This document shows, in pieces, positions 28,741 through 39,816 of a DNA stretch of 64,000 nt; the first letter of the stretch is position 1; every line of letters starts with the position of its first letter. Origin of the DNA: Rotaria socialis (Eukaryota > Rotifera > Eurotatoria > Philodinida > Philodinidae); contig CAJNYU010000011.1 in the NCBI GenBank assembly GCA_905331475.1, forward strand, positions 114,947 to 178,946, given 5' to 3'. Made by a program: the position numbers and the translations under genes. The notes beneath the pieces are model-generated. The model was not told the DNA's origin, searched no databases, and saw nothing but the letters and a program-made list of their open reading frames with translations.

Positions 28741-29214
28741 AAACCAAAATAAAGTAATTTTCTGGAGATTTCGGAAATTCCGGAAATTACTATAATTTCT
28801 ATATTAATATCCTATAGGTTTAAGAAAAAATATGTAAACAGATTTAGAGATCCGACCCTGAAGAATGAGAAAAATTTCTAGGAATTTCCGTAATTGCCGT
28901 AATTTCCAGATAATGGCGGAAGTACTCGAGAATCTACTCTGTGTTTTGGTTCTAATTTGCTTCCATTTCATTAGCTATTTGCGAAATTAACGGGAAATTT
29001 CTTTTTGTGTATGAAGCTGATTTCAGAAATTCCCAGGATATTTTTTTGGGTGGCACTTGAAATTATGGTATTTTCTAATAATTTTTTTTTGAACGTAATG
29101 GCAATTACGAAAGTTTCAAGGAAATTTCTGTTGGCACTCTTGTGCGTTTTCTAATAGTGTGATAGATATTTGTTATTTGCGGAAATTTATTCTTTCAGAA
29201 ATCTGAACATACCT
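28741..29214. repeat. TTTCCGGAAATT-rich repeat, relative of the 30907 MITE
   Basis: The sequence is dense in GGAAATTTC/TTTCCGGAAATT motifs and ends with TCAGAAATCTGAACATACCTC. That is almost the same terminus as the MITE ending at 31193 (TCGGAAATCTGAACATACCTC). The other terminus was not located, so this is probably a truncated or older copy. Confidence 0.6.
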
Positions 29215-30149
29215 CAATCTACTTTAAAGAAAAAGCGCACTGTCTGATTTTTGAATGTATTCTTCTTTGATATCTACCACTCCTAAATAAAATAAAATAA
29301 AGCTTTGATCGCAATCATTAACGACTAAAACAGAACAGTCATTAAGTCAAATCTGTTTGTATCTGACATCCTCTTTTTGAATACCATTCAAAATTCGAAT
29401 GCTTCAATTTATTTGATAGAAAAGATCTGTCAAACTTGGTATATTGTTAATTAAATGTCGGGCAAGAACCAGTAATTGTTTTTGATGACCGATTTTTTAT
29501 ACACATTTTCTTGTATTTGGCCATCAGAATCATCTACGTCATTATTTTGAACAGCATGAGGTTGTCATTGTAATTTATTCTACTTCTGTAATTTTAGATA
29601 GTGAAAGTATATTATTACATGAAGAAAGCCAGAAAGAGAGTTAAACAGTATGTGCAAACAGATATTTTTGCCAACCACACATTAATTAAAAAGCAGTAGG
29701 CCAAGAAGGGAAAGTTGAAGATTATACTACGTTCAAACGGATCATTTTCATGATTTCTAATTATGAGTCAGAGAACATGGGAAAACTAAAATTAGATCGT
29801 CACTCGAACAATTGCACTAGATGCAATCTTCGAAATAATCATTTTTACTCAGTATACGGCTTGCTGAGAATCGGTCTAAACATATGGATCTTCGCCATGA
29901 ATAGTTTCAGTCACAGAAGACAATAATTTAAAGATACGGTGGAGTGCATCCAAAACAAATTGCCGTTATCTATACGAACTTTCTCGATCTTTTTTCTTGC
30001 TTATCTAGAGAGGAATATTCTAGAACATTGTCGAACATATAGGTTAGGTACTATAAATATGATGTAGGGTTACATTCTTTCCGAAGTCTCTATTGGTTAA
30101 ATAAAAATGAAATTGAAAGTAAATAACAACCATCTATCTCCACATTGAT
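29215..30149. other. Intergenic between repeats
   Basis: About 0.9 kb AT-rich sequence between the MITE-like repeat and the transposase relic. The 5' end of the Tc1-type element should lie here, but I could not identify its terminal repeat. Confidence 0.4.
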
Positions 30150-30906
30150 CAGTGATATTACATTATTACAATCTGGGTCATCGTTGTGCTGCTGAAATTG
30201 CTCGACAAACAAAGATTCCTGTCCGTACTGTCTAGTATAATCTGGCCAAAATTAAGAAAGAAGGTGGAGTGGAACATCGACGTGGTAATGGTCGACCACG
30301 GAAGATCACACTTGAAGATAATCGAGCAATAGGGCAATGGGCTCGAAGAAACAATGAAATAACTGCTCAGAAAATTATTGAAAAACTTCAATCAAATCGA
30401 AATTTGACAGTATCTCGATAGACAGTGCAACGACAGCTACATCGTTTAGGTTATAAAAATGCTTTACCACGAGGAACTCCAATGTTGACAAATGAACAAA
30501 AAGAAAGATGTGTACAACGGGCATTGGCACATAAAGACGACAATTGCAATCGAACAGTGTTCTCTAACGAAACATCGTATCAATTATTCCGAAACACAAT
30601 TCGTCGTTGGTCCAAAACATGCTCAAGAAGGAAAAAAAAGAATTCCAAAAAACAAACAAAAAAATCATGGTATGGAGTGCATTTAGCAACAAAGGTCAAA
30701 TATCATTTTATTCGTTTCGAACAACAACGTGGATGGACCTCTCTATACCGAGATACTTCTAAAACATCTTCTTACTGGTGCAAGAAAATAGTTTGGGAGT
30801 CGTTGATGATACCAACAAGACAACGACCCCAAAACACACCAGTAAAATAGCTAAACAATTCTTGGAAAAGGAAGTACCCGAAACGATTGATTGGCCAAGT
30901 AACACT
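30150..30906 (+). pseudogene. Tc1/mariner-type transposase, inactivated
   Basis: The N-terminal helix-turn-helix region is readable (HRCAAEIARQTKIPVRTV, then GNGRPRKITLEDNRAIGQWA), followed by TVQRQLHRLGYKNALPRGTP and MLTNEQKERCVQRALAHKDD. The catalytic-core start appears as RTVFSNETSYQLFR, where the family usually has SDE, so the first catalytic Asp is Asn here. In-frame stops occur after IPVRTV and after LTVSR. Frameshifts follow, with the second catalytic block split across frames (DDTNKTTTPKHTSKIAKQFL). The frame ends at DWPSN, just before where the third acidic residue should lie, at a MITE insertion. Sequence past the MITE does not restore that block, so the element is dead. Confidence 0.88.
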
Positions 30907-31193
30907 CAGCAGTGTTCAGACTTCCAAAAAAGGAAATTTCGGAAGTTTTGGAAATTTCAAGTACTTGTGTTCTAAATTGTTTGGTATTTCCCAAAATTAT
31001 ACAATTTCCGAAATTTCTGAAATTTCCAAAATTCTGTACACAGCGAAATTTCCGAAATTACAGAAGATTCCGAAATTTCTAAACTTTCAAATATTTTCAA
31101 AAACTTTTCATTTGCTTTGCTATGTAGTAATCGAGTTGATGGAAGCTTCGGAAATTTCTGTAATTTCCTTTTTCGGAAATCTGAACATACCTC
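30907..31193. mobile_element. 287-bp hAT-like MITE with 8-bp target duplication
   Basis: The element is bounded on both sides by GTAACACT (30899-30906 and 31194-31201), an exact 8-bp duplication. Its ends are inverted repeats: the left begins CAGCAGTGTTCAGACTTCC and the right, reverse complemented, begins GAGGTATGTTCAGATTTCC. About 27 of 34 bases match. The interior is repetitive (GGAAATTTC-type). The 8-bp duplication and CAG-like end fit the hAT superfamily. It is inserted inside the dead Tc1/mariner copy. Confidence 0.85.
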
Positions 31194-31316
31194 GTAACAC
31201 TAGCTTTGTACTATACTATATGTGTAAAATTTTGCAAAAAAAATTCTTTTTTTTGTTACTGAAAAAGAAGAAAAAATTCTGAAATTTTACGGCAATTGTT
31301 TTGCACACCACTGTAA
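31194..31316. mobile_element. 3' remnant of the Tc1/mariner element with terminal repeat
   Basis: After the MITE's second target duplication the sequence ends in AATTGTTTTGCACACCACTG. Read inverted this is CAGTGGTGTGCAAAACAATT, a typical Tc1-like terminal repeat. The matching left terminus was not found. Confidence 0.55.
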
Positions 31317-32116
31317 CTTGCATTGTGAAAGAAAAGAACTATCAGCTGTTAACTACTCTTGTCGCCATCTTTTATATCTTATGAATACACATATGTCTTT
31401 GATAGACTCTCATGATCTCATTAATTTCTTTTTTTTAATTTGAAATAATTATCACAGGCTGAGAGAATGTATAAAAGACTTGAATTATGACTCATACATC
31501 GAATAGAAATATCATTTAAAACGAAAGAATTGTATGTATACATGTCTAAGATAGTATGAACATTAGTGATTGTGCAAATTCCGTATTCTTTTTTTTTCGT
31601 TGACTACCAATGAAAGTATGTATAGATATATTAGGTAATTGAATTGCATAATTGATTGTGATAATTTCTCAGCATAAGAAGAATATTCATTGAACGATAT
31701 ACATTGGCGTATAATGAAATTGAATTATCTAGTTGAAGTTGATTCTCATTTTGTGTCATATACTGCAATTTAGTTTATTTTAAGTTTCATAATATTTTAC
31801 TTCGTTTTATTATTCAAAGTCTAATAGTTTTAGAGAAACTAGAAACGATATATGTAACACTAGTATATTTTTGATTAAAACATAGAATATCAAGTTAAAT
31901 ACGTTAGATTAAACCGTTCCCTAACATTACAGCTAGAAGACACTACACGTGTATCATATATTTGATGATAAGACGAGGCTCAGTTTATTAATTGCTCTTT
32001 TAAATACAACATCTAGGAGATAAATATGTGAAAAGCGAGGTGTAAAGTTTTTAAAGTTAGTGTCTACGTATTTCGTGTAAAGCAGGTCCCATCAGATTTC
32101 CATGTGTTTGAACAAT
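31317..32116. other. Intergenic, no gene seen
   Basis: About 800 AT-rich bases between the transposon remnant and the 3' end of the minus-strand GPCR gene. No ORF or repeat is recognised. Confidence 0.5.
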
Positions 32117-33187
32117 CTATGGTGCAGTATTGGCTCCAACGATGCCATTTATTGGTCTCACGGTGTTGTTTGTATTTCCATTCGTGTACACTCTGATTAG
32201 AACGCGTCTTGTCGATAGGAAATGCCGAAGGAGAGCTGATATGAGCTCATGTCGAAATGTTTTCGATATCATGAGATTAGTATAGAGCGAAGCCGATGTA
32301 CTAAAATATATAAAAAATTGAGAGACCAAGTAAGTAAAAAAATTTTGTAGTTGAATTTGTTCCGGAGTCTTGTTCCATTTCAATGTAACCGAACTGTATA
32401 TATTGCTCATTGGTGGTGGAATATTGGATAGACAATAGAGTATGACATCTACTAAAAGCATTTTCAGCAGTTGATGATCATGCTGTTTTATTCGAATACT
32501 CATCGGTGTAGTGGTCGCGGAATCCCTAATACTAGCATTATTTACTTGTACAATAGCCTGTCGGATACTTTTTCGTATGCCTCGCAAACTCCTAACAGCT
32601 AAAGCACTAAATACAATCATTATGCCGGGTGGCAAGGCTGCTCCGATCAACACAGAATAGGCAGCATTGAAATACAGATATGCCTCAGGAACAGTACATC
32701 GACCATTTTCGACTTTATAAAAAACTAGAACATGAATTGGTATAAGAATCCATAGACCAACAATGATGGCGATGACATAAGCGGCAATGCGAGGTTGACT
32801 AAAATTTCGAATACGGGAGTGCCGTGAACACATAGCATATCGATCAACACAGGCAAATGCAAGAATAAATCGAGCCGCACACAAACATGACGATAGAAAA
32901 TAAGTACGAAACTTGCAGTAAGGTGAAATATATGTCGTTGGATCTTTGAAGTAAATAGCATACAGATTTGTACCTATGCTGAAATCCAAAAATAGAAGAT
33001 ATGCAATAGACGCAGCAACAAAGTAAATGCTGCAACTATTCGAACGCAGCGTCTTTTGTAGAAAGACCAAACAGTTGAGCAGATTACCGACAGTTCCAAG
33101 CGTGAGAAATATCGGCATCGAAATCAAACTCATTTTTTGCTGTATGCAGCTGAGTGTCAAAACGAATGGTGTTGTAGAATCAGACAT
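32117..33187 (-). CDS. Rhodopsin-family (class A) GPCR, intronless
   Basis: A single exon encodes 356 aa with seven helices. Helix 1 has GNLLN (TVGNLLNCLVFLQKT, the N1.50 motif). Helix 3 begins with a Cys (YCKFRTYFLSSCLCAARFIL) and ends CVDRY, the DRY motif. Loop 2 has a Cys partner (ENGRCTVPEAYLYFN). Loop 3 is basic (RSLRGIRKSIRQAIVQ), helix 6 is LLKMLLVDVILYCLSNIPPP, and helix 7 ends SLYTNLMISKTFRHEL where NPxxY would be, so that motif is degenerate. The layout matches the large peptide-receptor-like GPCR expansions of rotifers and other lophotrochozoans, but the ligand cannot be predicted. Overlapping minus-strand frames are shadows of this gene. Confidence 0.9.
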   Translation of the reverse strand: MSDSTTPFVLTLSCIQQKMSLISMPIFLTLGTVGNLLNCLVFLQKTLRSNSCSIYFVAASIAYLLFLDFSIGTNLYAIYFKDPTTYISPYCKFRTYFLSSCLCAARFILAFACVDRYAMCSRHSRIRNFSQPRIAAYVIAIIVGLWILIPIHVLVFYKVENGRCTVPEAYLYFNAAYSVLIGAALPPGIMIVFSALAVRSLRGIRKSIRQAIVQVNNASIRDSATTTPMSIRIKQHDHQLLKMLLVDVILYCLSNIPPPMSNIYSSVTLKWNKTPEQIQLQNFFTYLVSQFFIYFSTSASLYTNLMISKTFRHELISALLRHFLSTRRVLIRVYTNGNTNNTVRPINGIVGANTAP

Positions 33188-34375
33188 TGTATGAGGTACT
33201 TCGCAAGTGATCGATGATAGCTAAACTTGAAAGTGAGGAAGATCATGAAATTGTTCGATTAATTTTTTGACAAATGTAAACATCAGCATTCTCCTCCCAG
33301 AGAGAGAGAGAGAGAAAGTGCGTATGTTTTAGACAATATTTATATCCTCGTTATTCCGGTGAAAAGGCGCAAAAGATAATTTCATAGGATACATTCTTGT
33401 TATTAAAGTTTCTGGTTACATGTGCCACAAACATAGATGAAAAATACGAAGGAATTCTACATCCACCAAGATATTTACGGTCCAAAAAGCACTTTAAAAA
33501 ACATTTGTTTTAGCAATTGCTTTCAACGAGCTCTTTTCAAGAGGGGGAAACTGCAAACGTTCCACTGCACCTCAGAGTTCAAATCATGAAAGCCTATCTT
33601 GCAATGTAATTTTGTGACAAACTAGAATGTTCTATAGTACAGAGTTTTCGCTTTTTCCTTCTTAGCACCATCCCGTTTACAGAAAGCGATTTTTTAATAT
33701 CAGTAGGCAACAAAATAGATCAAAATATAAATAGCATGTAGAAAACTATGTCTTTTGCTGTCCACTTAAAGCCGCACAATCAATGAGTCATTATTGTCGT
33801 ATAGGTATTTTATTACGAAACTTTCAAACTGGCGTCCTCTTATGTTATAACTCGAAATAAAATCTGTCGTAGCAGGTTGCTAAGTAATGACGCTGCATCG
33901 CACAATATGCGATGTGCGCCGTCCGATGTTCGTTCTCTATGTGACGATGACTAGTGAAGCAATCGTTCTGTGTTGCTCTATACCTAGCCTAAGGTTAGTC
34001 ATTCTCCGTTATTTGGCATCACGCGCGAACAAAACATTTATGACATATGACGCAAAAATAATGGAATGAGAGAGAAAACACGAGCAGGAAGAAATATATA
34101 AATACCTTGCTATTTCGTTAAGCTTACATAAGCATACTACTGTGTTGGTGGTACGTATTCACTGGCGGGGTTTCCTGAAGACTGAGCAGCTTTCATCATG
34201 CTTTATTAGTAATAAGTGTTTTATCAATAATCTGAGTATACTTGCCTCTGATGATTCCTCCCCATTTTTTACTTGGCATCTTGTATGGTGTTGTATTTAT
34301 TACCTATTTTACATAGATTTTATTCTAATCATTGATTTTAACTGAACAAGCAAGCATAAGAAACGAATTATAACG
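33188..34375. other. Intergenic, divergent promoters
   Basis: About 1.2 kb between the GPCR start (minus) and the 14-3-3 start (plus), with a short (GA)n run at 33298-33316. Two short open frames (33887 and 34142) have no family features. The 14-3-3 5' UTR probably lies in the last 200 bases. Confidence 0.5.
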
Positions 34376-35467
34376 ATGGCAAACAAGGACGAACAAGTAC
34401 AATTAGCAAAATTTGCCGAACAAGCCGAGCGGTACTATATTTATTTGCATAACGTATTCAATCTGATAATGTGCGTTTCTATGTAGATATAATGATATGG
34501 CGGTTATCATGAAAAGAGTAGCTGAGGCAAACGGTGAACTAACGAATGAAGAACGTAATCTGTTCTCGGTTGCCTACAAAAATGTAACGGGCGCTCATCG
34601 ATCACCTTGGCGAGTAATGTGGAATATTGAACAGAAAATGAAAGGTACAGAACGTAATCGAGAAATGGCCAAAGAATATCGTGAAAAGATTGAAAATGAA
34701 TTGAAAGATATTTGTCATGAGCTTTTGGTAAGACTTACTAATAATAAACAATCGTTCTGTGACAAAGATGCACGAATTTAGGGTTTGCTTGAAAAATATC
34801 TCATTCCGAAAGCAACGGCACCTGAATCTAGAGTATTCTATTTGAAGATGAAAGGTGACTACTATCGATATTTGGCTGAAGTAGCTGCTGGTGGAGAACG
34901 ACAAAGTAATTTATTGAGCTCAGCTTAAAAGCAAAATAATTCTAAAAATATTGATTTCAGAAATGGCCGAAGAAGCGCATAGTGCCTATACTGATGCCCT
35001 CGACGTGGCTAAGAATAACATGGCAGTAACGCATCCAATCCGACTCGGTCTTGTTCTTAATTTTTCAGTCTTTCATTACGAAATTTTGAATGAAACGGAT
35101 GCAGCTTGCCGCTTGGCCAAACAAGTCTGTTCGATTTTTCTGCATTTTTATCCTTATTCATCTGACTATCTATTTCATAGGCTTTCGACGATGCCTTGAC
35201 CGAGATAGATTCCATCGATGAACATTCTTATAGAGGTAAGATAAAAAGAAATATTGATCGATCATAGATTGTCAAGCAAAATACTTTTGTCTCTTCTCTT
35301 TTAGACAGCAATCTTATCATGCAGTTACTCCGAGATAATCTTACTGTGAGTATTTGTAAACTGAAAAGTTCTTTATAGAAGAATTCATTTGTGTTTGAAT
35401 ATTGCAGCTGTGGACAAGTGAAGAATCTGATAGTGACCAGATAAATCAATCAGAACAACAAGAATAA
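34376..35467 (+). CDS. YWHA: 14-3-3 protein (7 exons)
   Basis: 14-3-3 proteins are dimeric adaptors that bind phosphoserine/threonine motifs on signalling clients. Exons 34376-34431, 34487-34727, 34782-34905, 34961-35124, 35181-35235, 35305-35345 and 35408-35467 give 246 aa, the normal size. Conserved blocks are [97 protein letters not shown] and WTSEESD. The phosphate-binding residues Lys49, Arg56, Arg127 and Tyr128 appear present (AYKN, GAHR, YYRY). The motif usually read RRSSW is HRSPW here, replacing the dimer-interface phosphosite Ser58 with Pro. The isoform assignment is open. Confidence 0.97.
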
Positions 35468-36692
35468 CTGAGCGGTGTATTTTTCTGTCGGTTTCAGCCT
35501 GTTTTACTTGTGTTAAAACAGATCGATCATTATTCAATCTGACAATGAAAAAAGACGTTTGTTCTTCATATATTTTCGTTTATAATCATGATTCTACTAT
35601 TGTATACTTTTTTCGTTTAATTTTCATTTGTTTTATTTTTGTTTATTGATGACAACTCTCTTTTCTCTTTGTCTCTCTCTCGTGTCGAAGCCATAAGACG
35701 TAAATAAAGAATTTCCGAAATAGTGGTGGACAAAAAATGCACCATCTATACAAAAAGCTTATTTCGTACCAATGACTCTACTGACCTATACGAACATGCT
35801 GAACTTGTTAAACAAGCGAAATTAAACTCATTTCAAGCTTACTTAAGAGTCTAATTAAGTAGCTTTAACTATTCACAATTATCCTAACACATCGTTGTTT
35901 ACTTGTTAAACACTCTCATACCTTCGAGATAAGAATTGTAAAAGAGCGATAAGCCAACTGTTTAGCATCCACGTTTTGGTATTGCGAGTGGCAAAATTAG
36001 TCTTATCATCTTTTATTGAACTGTTAGACCTATCATGCCAAATTCCGAGCTGTATTTATGTAATAGTTTTGCTCGAATTCTGAGTAATTACTGTTCATAG
36101 ATTTTATTCTACAATATATTTAGTTTAAATATCATTTTATGTAGGTAAGACCGAAGGAATCGTTTTGAACAATGATAATAGAATTAGTAAATTTACTAAT
36201 GTGTTAGTTTTTGATATTTTTTCTATTACAACACACAAAAAAGATGCATTAGCGGTTTCAATGCTTAGATTAAAAAAAATTCCCTATATCAAAGAAGGCT
36301 AAATTCATGACTGATACAAATATGAAACTCGAGAGTTTTACCCAGCCAACAGGTTTCGCCATCTATGATCTAGAGCGATATCTATATTCTACTATAAAGG
36401 AAGCATTTATTCAGTGGTTGTAAAATTCAGCCTCGATGAACGAATATCGTAGCTGAATTGCCAGTTAAAATTCATATGCTTCATCCATTTTGTATTCATC
36501 TTACCATATTGTATTTATTTCCTACAGAGCAACAGCTTTCTTCTTGATTTGCTATGATAAACTATGGAAAGAAGATAATATTTTTTCTTGGATGAGAGCA
36601 CGAGTTACTCGTCAAATGATATGGTCTACTGAATAGCAGTTTCTATTTTTATACTAATATTTCGAATCATATAAAGTTAGTGTTTCATAGCA
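35468..36692. other. Intergenic, no gene seen
   Basis: About 1.2 kb AT-rich sequence after the 14-3-3 gene, with an AATAAA at 35702. No ORF above background, RNA gene or repeat is recognised before the next gene. Confidence 0.5.
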
Positions 36693-37256
36693 ATGAAGCA
36701 ACTTTGTCATCTACTAAAACCTCTGGTGAATGCTTATGTAATTTTATTATCATGGTTTTTAGCAATATTAAATTTATATCTCTTTGACAAACCACTGAGA
36801 GAGTATGCAGCGTCAGTAAATTTGAATGCACAACCAACGGTTCTTGATACAATACATTATTATACAGCAGAAGAAGGATATCAAGTGCTTTCCAATTTGG
36901 GAGATCATGGCCGTGATGCATATCGATTAGCTAATTATGCAGATTTCACTTTGCCAATTTTTCTTTTCCTCTCCTTATCTCTACCAAGTTTAGCTTTGGG
37001 AAAAGGATGTCTACATGTCATGGGACCATTTTTATATATGATTTCAGACTATATTGAAAATATTGCCGAAAAATATGTATTAGAGATTTATCCAAAACGA
37101 AATGATATTGTAATGAAATTAGCTTGTTATACTGGTTTAGTCAAGATCTTAACATTTCTTGGAAGTTTATTCGTACTAATTGTAAATGGATTGCAATGGA
37201 TTTTAAAGACAAATAATCGATCAGTATTACAAAGTCAAAAAGAAAAATTAACATAA
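36693..37256 (+). CDS. Four-helix membrane protein of unknown function
   Basis: An intronless 187-aa ORF with four hydrophobic segments: AYVILLSWFLAILNLYLF (about 14-31); FTLPIFLFLSLSLPSLAL (about 85-102); a weaker segment CLHVMGPFLYMISDYI (about 106-121); and KILTFLGSLFVLIVNGLQWI (about 151-170). The middle carries TAEEGYQVLSNLGDHGRDAY and then YADFTLPIF. This order, a Leu-x-x-Leu-Gly-x-x-Gly-Arg segment before an Asp and a helix starting with Pro, resembles a conserved small bacterial/fungal membrane family as I remember it; that is unverified. Conserved-looking polar residues follow (ENIAEKYVLEIYPKRNDIVM). Start by first ATG. No function is proposed. Confidence 0.75.
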   Translation: MKQLCHLLKPLVNAYVILLSWFLAILNLYLFDKPLREYAASVNLNAQPTVLDTIHYYTAEEGYQVLSNLGDHGRDAYRLANYADFTLPIFLFLSLSLPSLALGKGCLHVMGPFLYMISDYIENIAEKYVLEIYPKRNDIVMKLACYTGLVKILTFLGSLFVLIVNGLQWILKTNNRSVLQSQKEKLT

Positions 37257-37924
37257 AATTTCATCTAATAAATTCGGATCATTTATAAGGTTTTATTTAC
37301 TGAAATTCGATACCGTAGATTTGCTGATGAAAACTGTAAAGGAATATGGTATCGATCCCGTTTGTAAACCATCGTTGAGGCTGGTAATCTGCTACGTATA
37401 AGCAAAATAAAAAAAAATTAGGAGTATTTCGCGAAAGATTTCTATTTCGTCCTTTGACATTACTAATGTTTCACACAATATTTTCGTTGAGGGAGAATCA
37501 TGTTGTGAAAATATTGAACATACAATGTTTCAGAGAATAGGACATTCCAGTAAAAATTATAGTAAACTCTATAACGCTCAATTTTTTGTATCTTTACTAA
37601 TTATATTTCGATTTTTAAGATATAGCGTGAAACATATCTTCCTTCTGCAGGTGTTTCGATTTGAAAATCTACTCCCAAAATTAGCAGCAACAGCAGCGAC
37701 AACTGAATAAATCTTTTGACAATAAAAATTGTACAAGTAAAAACTAACACGATCGAATGTTTTCACTGATACGGATTGCGAAAAAGCTTTAAAAATACAA
37801 TATTGACACTGAGTACCTCTGCGCGTGCTAAGCCGTTGTTACGAAGAAAGAAAAAAAAGACAGATTATTGGCATTGGTTGCATCTCAACTACCACTGAAA
37901 GCTATTTCACAAATAACATAAATC
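37257..37924. other. Intergenic, no gene seen
   Basis: About 670 AT-rich bases between the four-helix protein and the first exon of the deiminase. One low-complexity open frame at 37525 has no family features. Confidence 0.5.
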
Positions 37925-39271
37925 ATGTGTGGACCCAGCTTTATTTTGCATAAGGTAACGGATATTTTCATCAAAGATGCGTTATTTTGAAATATTACAT
38001 TTGAAGAGTTTAAACTGAACCGATTTCTTTCTGATTTCTAATTTCAACACTCGAATAATTCTTGACTTTTGCATTGTAAAAGGTTTCTGTCACGCACTAG
38101 ATTACGATCTCTTTAGTTTAGCATATTAGTTCATGTACTAACATGTTGAAATCGAAATTAATACTTTTTAACAATACGATAGAAATCCTACCATTTGTTA
38201 AAATTTTTTGAATTATTTTAGAAATCAATTCTTATTAAGCTAGCAATTATTCTGGCTATGGCTTCTGTTGAAGCAACATATCAATATAGTGAAGAAACCA
38301 TTCGTAGTATCCATGGATCAGACGAGAAAACTCTAATTGTTCTGGCAGCACCGTCGGTTAACAACAATTATTATCGAGCTATATTCAACCAAATTATCGA
38401 TTATATGGCTAATTTTGCATATCTTGTTCAAGGTAAAGACGAAATCGTCATTCTAGCAGATGCTGCAACGTTACCATTTTTCAATGGAAAAGTGAATGAA
38501 AATATTCTTATCGAAGCCGATATAGAAGATATCTGGATCCGTGACTTTTCTCCTGTTATTCCGTCCCAGCAGATTAAATTTCGATACCTGCCAAATTACC
38601 TTAGTAAATCTGTCGCAAATGCGATAGATAAAAGCTTTGAGAAATGGCTCTCAAAAAATAATTTGAATTACAAAGCGAAGTCAAGTATCATTCTTGACGG
38701 TGGCAATGTCGTCGATAATCCTGATGGTTCACGAGTCATTATCACCGATCGAATACTAAAGGATAATCCTCAATTGACTAAAGCGGAGGCAAAAGAACAG
38801 TTAAAAGATCTTATGAATCTTCGCGAGGTAGCCATCATTCCAGAGGCCCCCGATGACACAACGGGACATTCAGATGGGATGCTGATGTGGGTCAGCAATG
38901 ATAAGATTCTTTTGCCACAAGCTTCTGAACCAGAAAGAACGCAGGTTATTGACGAACTCAACCGATCTTTTCCAGATGTCGATATTGTCGAAATACCTGA
39001 TTATTACGAATATGCTAGTTGGAAAGGTTTTACATCTGCTTGTAATGTATTTATCAATGCCGTCGTAACTGATCACTACATTTACATGCCGACATTTGAT
39101 GGACCTCATGATAAATCAATGTTCAATTTAATTCAATCTCATACGACTAAAACTGTCGTAGCTGTGCCAGCTGAGAAAGTTTGCTTCATGGGTGGCAGCG
39201 TTCGTTGTCTTAGTTGGCAAGTCAAAGGAGAGTTGAAAAATCAGATTTTACAATTAACCGGAAGTGACTAA
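37925..39271 (+). CDS. Agmatine deiminase / bacterial-type peptidylarginine deiminase family enzyme with secretory leader
   Basis: This belongs to the guanidino-group-modifying superfamily, which hydrolyses agmatine or peptidyl-arginine to a citrulline-type product and ammonia. The main exon 38222-39271 contains the family motifs in order: DIWIRDFSPV (catalytic Asp), ILDGGN, TTGHSDGM (catalytic His and Asp) and MGGSVRCLSWQ with the nucleophilic Cys. Family members usually have His just before this Cys; here it is Arg. An upstream ATG exon (37925-37954) joins in frame across a GT-AG intron, giving MCGPSFILHKKSILIKLAII then LAMASVEA, a plausible signal peptide; total 359 aa. If the internal ATG at 38258 is used, the protein is cytosolic at 337 aa. 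Homologues are chiefly bacterial, so transfer is likely. The substrate cannot be settled by eye. Confidence 0.88.
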
Positions 39272-39816
39272 AATGATGTACTACAGTACATAATATGAAC
39301 TAATCTATTTCTATCATTTAAAATCTCATACTTATCTTACTTATAACTTAACTAAGTGCAAAAAATATTTAATAAAAACAAATGAATCATTATCATTTAC
39401 AATAATACTCGACCGCATTAATATTTAGACATTCATAGAAAGATCTTTCTATATGAAGACATAGGATTCTGATTTCAATGAACTGAAAAACGTTTCGTTG
39501 ACTGATAACATCTTAAAATATAAGTTGAGTAGGATTTCTTGAAATATCTAGGGATGAGGCTAGCTATTATTATCGACTTCGATCTTGTTAAACAATCTTC
39601 TTACATGACTTCAAAAGCATAATCTAATCCTCTTCAACTGTTGCTGACTCGACGTTTATTAGGCATCTTTATAATATATTACCACATAATAATCACAAAA
39701 GAACACGCAATTAAAAAAGATTTACACTCAAGTACAACACCGACAACTTTCGCTCTGCATGTTTTATGTCCCTCCAATGATTGATACACACCCACAGACC
39801 ACTATTCTTCTACGCT
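39272..39816. other. Intergenic, no gene seen
   Basis: About 540 AT-rich bases downstream of the deiminase gene, with AATAAA near 39371. No other feature is recognised before the repeat element. Confidence 0.5.
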
